Source of the DNA: Saccharospirillum sp039982735
GTDB taxonomy: Bacteria; Pseudomonadota; Gammaproteobacteria; Pseudomonadales; Natronospirillaceae
DNA length: 64,000 nucleotides
Reading direction: 5' to 3'
NCBI RefSeq assembly: GCF_039982735.1
Contig: NZ_JBDWXV010000009.1
Location: 148,886-212,885, forward strand
The notes below the pieces were generated by a model that ran no database searches, was not told the DNA's origin, and saw only the letters and a program-made list of their open reading frames with translations. This document shows positions 61,158-64,000 of the stretch, in pieces (the first letter of the stretch is position 1; every line of letters begins with the position of its first letter). The translations under genes were made by a program, and so were the position numbers.

Positions 61158-62494
61158 GCAACCAAACAGCTAAGCCAACTCCCGAAACCTTATTCTCCCA
61201 GGAAGCGGTCTGGCAATCCTGGCTTGACGTTGAAGCCGCCCTCGCGCGAGCGCAAGCCAACATCGGCATGATTCCCGCGTGGGCGGCTGAAGACATCAGT
61301 GCCAACGCCTTTCTCGATCGCATCGGAACCGATGCGCTTAAGGCTTCAATCAAAGAGACCATGGCACCCGTGCTGTCGCTCACCCGATTGCTCGTTGAAC
61401 GTAGCGGAAAGAGTGGCGACTACGTCCACTGGGGTGCGACTACCCAGAACGTCATGCAAACCGGCAACTTGCTGATCATGCGTAAGGCCCACCAGCAAAT
61501 TTTAGGTCAACTGGGCAGAGTCTTTGAAAGTCTCGCCACGTTGGCTGAAGAGCACGCCGACACCCCGATGGCCGGGCGAACTAACCGGCGCCATGCACTG
61601 CCCATTACGTTTGGTTTCAAGGTAGCCGGCTGGATTGAAGAACTTTGCCGCGCCCATGAGCGGCTGACACAAATAGAACGCCGCACGTTCTGCCTGCCTT
61701 TTGGTGGCGCAGTCGGCGCCATGCATTCTTACGGTAACCAGGGCCGTGAACTGTCCAGCGCGCTGGCACGAGAATTGAACCTGGGCGAGCTGTTAGTACC
61801 AAGTCGGGTCGTCAACGATCTCTTTGTTGATTACGTACTGGGTATGTCCATGCTAGCGATGAGCATTGAGCGCATTGCACTCGAACTCTATACGCTGATG
61901 GAAGAGGAAATTGGCGAGATCTCGGAACAATTGGCCAAGGGCGTGGTGGGCAGCTCAACCATGCCCCACAAAGTAAACCCAAAACGGGTGGTTAAAGTCA
62001 TAGCGAATTGCACACGATTAAGAGCCCTGGCAGCACCGGCAATGGAAGCGGGCCGACCCAGCCATGAAGCCGATGCATCGGCCAACTACCTGCTAACCAG
62101 CGTAATAGATGACGCCTGTCGGCTGGGCTGGAACTTGTCGGCACGTTTTGCAGATTTACTAGAGAGAATTACGGTAAACAAAGCGCGAATGGCAAAGAAC
62201 CTGACACTCTCCGGCCCGGCTATGGCTTCGGAAAATCTGATGATGGCGCTCGCACCGCACATAGGTCGCAACCGGGCACATGACATCATTCACCATGTCA
62301 TAGAAGAGGCACCAGGCGACAACATAACGACTAACCTGGCGAGCCATCCGGAGATCGCACCCCATCTTTCGATGGAGCGGGTTTCCGAACTGCTCAATGT
62401 TGCCAACTACACGGGAGACAGCGAACCTATTGCCCGGGACGCAGCGCGACTGAGCCGGGCGACCGCAAACGCCATCGCCAATGTATCTAGATAA
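61154..62494 (+). CDS. Fumarase/aspartase-superfamily lyase
   Basis: This 446-residue protein carries the superfamily signature GVVGSSTMPHKVNPKRVVKV near residue 265, plus the first two conserved regions (YVHWGATTQNVMQTG, GRTNRRHALPITFGF). Relatives include adenylosuccinate lyase, 3-carboxymuconate cycloisomerase and argininosuccinate-lyase-like C-N lyases. Because it is translationally coupled to a peptide-type importer (ATGA at 61154-61157), the substrate is probably an imported N-dicarboxyethyl compound (inference). The protocatechuate enzyme PcaB is a less likely alternative. Confidence 0.85.
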   Translation: MSNQTAKPTPETLFSQEAVWQSWLDVEAALARAQANIGMIPAWAAEDISANAFLDRIGTDALKASIKETMAPVLSLTRLLVERSGKSGDYVHWGATTQNVMQTGNLLIMRKAHQQILGQLGRVFESLATLAEEHADTPMAGRTNRRHALPITFGFKVAGWIEELCRAHERLTQIERRTFCLPFGGAVGAMHSYGNQGRELSSALARELNLGELLVPSRVVNDLFVDYVLGMSMLAMSIERIALELYTLMEEEIGEISEQLAKGVVGSSTMPHKVNPKRVVKVIANCTRLRALAAPAMEAGRPSHEADASANYLLTSVIDDACRLGWNLSARFADLLERITVNKARMAKNLTLSGPAMASENLMMALAPHIGRNRAHDIIHHVIEEAPGDNITTNLASHPEIAPHLSMERVSELLNVANYTGDSEPIARDAARLSRATANAIANVSR

Positions 62495-63416
62495 GTTCCA
62501 GACTGGCCGCTGCGTGTGGATCAGCCTTGCGCATGGCCTCCACGTTGGCGCGGACCGCCTCTAAAAACGCAGCTGAAAGCGGCGCCCGCTGGCCCTCCGG
62601 GTGCAGCGATGCATAGGTCGTCCACTGCTCCTCTGCCAGAGGCCTCAACACCGCCGCATCGTCTGACATGAGGCGGGTCGTGACCCGGTCTGTTAAGGTA
62701 ATGCCCAGCCCATCGCGGACCATTTGTACGGTTACAACCGTAGAGCTGGTTTCGATCGGTACACTCACGGTCATTCCGTTGCGTCCCATAATGTCATCCA
62801 GGCGTTGCCGCCATCGCTGACGTGGACTCAAGGCGACAAAACGCTCGGTGGCGATATCCGCTATAGATAGCTGTTCACGAGCTGCCAGAGGGTGATTCCA
62901 CGGTAACATCACTTCGACCCGACTTTTCAGGAATGGCTCGACATCCAGATCGAGAATCGCATTCTCCACAGGCAATGAAATAAGCCCAAGGTTATACCCT
63001 CGAGCGGATACTTTGCTTTCAATATCAAACCGCGTTTCAACGTTTAGCGTACACTGCAACTCTGGTCGTTCTTTTCGCATACTCGCCAGTGCAGGTGACA
63101 CCAGAGTACTCGCCAATGGCGCAGCCGTGACCACTGACAACCAGTTGGAACTGCGGTTGGTTATCTCTTTTGAGATGGCCGGGATCTCCTCCAGCCCGTC
63201 CAAGGTGTGTGCAATGCGGCGGTAAAAAAGATCGCCTTCCTCGGTCAGTACAAGGCTTCGCTTTTCCCGGCTAAAAAGAGTCAGGTGGAGCTCGTGCTCC
63301 AAAATGGTCAACAAACGGCTGGCTGCGGATGTCGACAAATACATATTGCGTGACGCTTCAGACAGCGATCCTGTTAGAACGATTTGCCGGAAAAGTTGGA
63401 GGGAGCGTAGATTCAT
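62487..63416 (-). CDS. LysR-family transcriptional regulator
   Basis: The 309-residue protein has an N-terminal LysR helix-turn-helix (LRSLQLFRQIVLTGSLSEAS, then MYLSTSAASRLLTILEHELH) and a periplasmic-binding-like effector domain. It is convergent with the lyase gene and overlaps its stop by eight bases. LysR regulators usually flank their target operon, so the importer-lyase genes are likely controlled by it, perhaps at the TTCGAA pair at 55629-55655. The predicted start is at 63416. Confidence 0.9.
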   Translation of the reverse strand: MNLRSLQLFRQIVLTGSLSEASRNMYLSTSAASRLLTILEHELHLTLFSREKRSLVLTEEGDLFYRRIAHTLDGLEEIPAISKEITNRSSNWLSVVTAAPLASTLVSPALASMRKERPELQCTLNVETRFDIESKVSARGYNLGLISLPVENAILDLDVEPFLKSRVEVMLPWNHPLAAREQLSIADIATERFVALSPRQRWRQRLDDIMGRNGMTVSVPIETSSTVVTVQMVRDGLGITLTDRVTTRLMSDDAAVLRPLAEEQWTTYASLHPEGQRAPLSAAFLEAVRANVEAMRKADPHAAASLELI

Positions 63417-63576
63417 ATGGATAACATAACCCTAATAGCCGACACACCCAATAACTTTTGAATACGCCTCAAAAATCACCGGTAAGCAACTAAAGCTTTG
63501 GTTACAGAATCGCCACAATTTAGCCACTACCAAACAGTTGTAAGTAACCACTAATGGGGAATGAATAAGGGACTGC
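63417..63576. other. Spacer between the LysR gene and the tRNA-associated repeats
   Basis: About 160 AT-richer bases with no coding frame. They should carry the LysR promoter on the minus strand. No operator is recognised. Confidence 0.4.
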
Positions 63577-63594
63577 TGGTGCGCCCGGCAGGAT
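63577..63594 (-). other. Remnant of a tRNA 3' end
   Basis: Read on the minus strand, these 18 bases are ATCCTGC-CGGGCGC-A-CCA. This equals the 3' half of a T-arm, the 3' strand of an acceptor stem, a discriminator base and CCA. The rest of the tRNA is missing: a hairpin-rich repeat begins at 63591 instead. It is interpreted as a tRNA 3' fragment. Confidence 0.45.
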
Positions 63595-63668
63595 GGAACC
63601 ACGTGCATCCCTGCACTTGCCCGCTTTGCGGCGCTAGCGCGGCCCCAAACGCTCCTGGCGTTTGGTCG
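63591..63668. repeat. Hairpin-rich repeat module, copy 1
   Basis: This 78-base module has a second copy of identical length at 63830-63907. Both begin GGATGG and end in TTTG(G/T)TCG. Inside are GTGCA/TGCAC (63603-63616), the palindrome GCGCTAGCGC (63631-63640) and CCAAACGC/GCGTTTGG (63645-63665). Differences between the copies are often compensatory within stems. No protein is encoded. Confidence 0.7.
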
Positions 63669-63744
63669 ACAAAATGGCCGGGAGCCATTTTGCACGAGCG
63701 AAGCGAGCCCGATGGGCCGCCTCCAGGGAAGGAGGCTGTAACCA
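63669..63744. repeat. Extra hairpins found only in the first repeat unit
   Basis: Between the two modules of the first unit lie about 76 bases, where the second unit has only five (63908-63912). They contain AAAATGGC/GCCATTTT (63671-63691) and GCCTCC/GGAGGC (63719-63736). This looks like a further inserted hairpin block. Confidence 0.5.
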
Positions 63745-63807
63745 GCAGAGGGTCTCGTCCGACTCGGGCGCGCCAGACACAAAAAAACCCGCTCGCGGCG
63801 GGTTCTT
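63745..63807. repeat. Terminator-containing repeat module, copy 1
   Basis: These 63 bases recur exactly at 63913-63975, starting GCAGAGGGTCTCG and ending GGGTTCTT. They include CTCGGGCGCGCCA (an inverted copy of the tRNA-Arg 3' tail) and the terminator hairpin at 63781-63804. Confidence 0.75.
63781..63804 (-). terminator. Intrinsic terminator, copy 1 (minus strand)
   Basis: On the minus strand AACCCGC-CGCGA-GCGGGTT is followed by five further T, giving a run of seven (63781-63787). It belongs to the duplicated tRNA region, although only a 13-base tRNA tail (63821-63833) remains upstream of it. Confidence 0.75.
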
Positions 63808-63820
63808 GCGTTTACTGCAG

Positions 63821-63833
63821 TGGCCGAGAGGAT
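63821..63833 (-). other. Short tRNA 3' remnant before terminator copy 1
   Basis: The minus strand reads ATCCTCTCGGCCA. This matches the 3' tail of the tRNA at 63983-64000 but lacks five acceptor bases. Repeat copy 2 adjoins it directly at 63830. Confidence 0.4.
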
Positions 63834-63907
63834 GGGCCCAAGTGCATCCATGCACTTGTCCGCTTCGCGGCGCTGGCGCGGCCCAAAACGCTCCTGGCGT
63901 TTTGTCG
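63830..63907. repeat. Hairpin-rich repeat module, copy 2
   Basis: This is the second copy of the 78-base module of 63591-63668. Its first hairpin is an almost perfect AAGTGCAT-CC-ATGCACTT, and the last is AAAACGC-TCCTG-GCGTTTT. The CG-rich middle, CCGCTTCGCGG, differs from copy 1 by one base. Confidence 0.7.
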
Positions 63908-63912
63908 TACCT

Positions 63913-63975
63913 GCAGAGGGTCTCGTCCGACTCGGGCGCGCCAGACACAAAAAAACCCGCTCGCGGCGGGTTCTT
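63913..63975. repeat. Terminator-containing repeat module, copy 2
   Basis: This is the exact second copy of 63745-63807. Here the downstream flank is intact, so the module forms the left half of a large palindrome: 63931-63952 is the perfect 22-bp reverse complement of 63974-63995, around the terminator stem. Confidence 0.75.
63949..63972 (-). terminator. Intrinsic terminator of the tRNA gene, copy 2 (minus strand)
   Basis: AACCCGC/GCGGGTT with loop CGCGA is followed by a seven-T run on the minus strand, ten bases after the tRNA CCA end. This is the expected place for termination of the tRNA transcript. Confidence 0.85.
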
Positions 63976-63982
63976 TTGTGTC

Positions 63983-64000
63983 TGGCGCGCCCGAGAGGAT
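63983..64000 (-). tRNA. 3' end of a tRNA gene, probably tRNA-Arg (cut by window edge)
   Basis: The minus strand ends ATCCTCT-CGGGCGC-G-CCA: the 3' part of the T-arm, a seven-base acceptor strand, a discriminator and an encoded CCA. The complementary 5' strand would be GCGCCCG, as in many gammaproteobacterial tRNA-Arg genes. The anticodon is outside the window, so the identity is inferred. A good terminator follows at 63949-63972. Confidence 0.6.

Noticed and set aside
61154..62494. Lyase as PcaB (3-carboxymuconate cycloisomerase) serving the phthalate island
   Set aside because: Attractive because phthalate yields protocatechuate, but no other protocatechuate gene is present and it is coupled to a peptide-type importer. 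Kept only as an alternative.
63432..63950. Long minus-strand open frames (172 and 104 codons) across the repeats
   Set aside because: They run through terminators, hairpins and tRNA remnants and repeat the same peptide because the DNA is duplicated. They are artefacts of GC-rich structured DNA.
1..64000. CRISPR array, insertion sequence or prophage
   Set aside because: No regularly spaced repeats, transposase, integrase or phage structural genes were seen; VgrG is phage-like only by its secretion-system ancestry.

Overview
The window is a stretch of moderately GC-rich chromosome from a heterotrophic gammaproteobacterium. The evidence is a type VI secretion VgrG pair, RND efflux, DUF3081, a TAXI-type TRAP transporter and many catabolic operons. 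An Oceanospirillales/Saccharospirillaceae-like marine bacterium would fit, but this is inference from gene content only. Genes are densely packed, many overlap by 1-4 bases, and there is no prophage, insertion sequence or CRISPR array.

Layout. 1-3614: the N-terminus of one VgrG and a complete long VgrG, both on the minus strand. 3988-8834: a GbsR/MarR-type regulator and a two-gene RND efflux pump, with a palindromic operator. 9010-16360: mixed metabolic genes (DUF4442 hotdog protein, CPA2 antiporter, a 63-residue protein, dienelactone hydrolase, GH13 glycosidase, MFS transporter, DUF3081, AraC regulator). 16500-20628: a phytanoyl-CoA-dioxygenase-like enzyme and the homogentisate pathway hmgA-fahA-maiA behind a 14-bp inverted repeat. 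20625-31511: a complete L-rhamnose island in the rhizobial arrangement, rhaRSTPQUK on minus and divergent rhaD-rhaI on plus. 31700-32914: an enlarged PRPP synthetase.

32954-37713 is a tightly coupled six-gene minus-strand operon: a siderophore-type ABC importer (binding protein, FecCD permease, ATPase), two glutamine-amidotransferase-like proteins without an obvious nucleophile and an FmdE-like protein. A Fur-box-like site and an RBS-proximal hairpin precede it. I do not recognise this as a described system. 37769-40501 holds an FAD oxidoreductase and xylose isomerase.

41001-52274 is a phthalate-type aromatic dicarboxylate island. The plus strand carries a Rieske oxygenase, a 4,5-dihydroxyphthalate decarboxylase homologue, a TAXI binding protein and a fused TRAP permease. 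The minus strand carries a reductase, a Gfo/Idh/MocA dihydrodiol dehydrogenase candidate, a MarR regulator and a class II aldolase-type decarboxylase candidate. A second quinolinate phosphoribosyltransferase gene diverges from the reductase. Two almost identical 30-bp operators link the two transcription units.

52427-52855 contains gene fragments. 52856-55273 is an alkaline-phosphatase-superfamily/endonuclease-exonuclease-phosphatase fusion cut by one in-frame TAA. 55769-62494 is a peptide-type ABC importer with fused ATPases and a fumarase/aspartase-superfamily lyase, followed by a convergent LysR gene. 63577-64000 is a hairpin-rich repeat array built around copies of a tRNA 3' end and its terminator, ending in the 3' tail of a probable tRNA-Arg gene.
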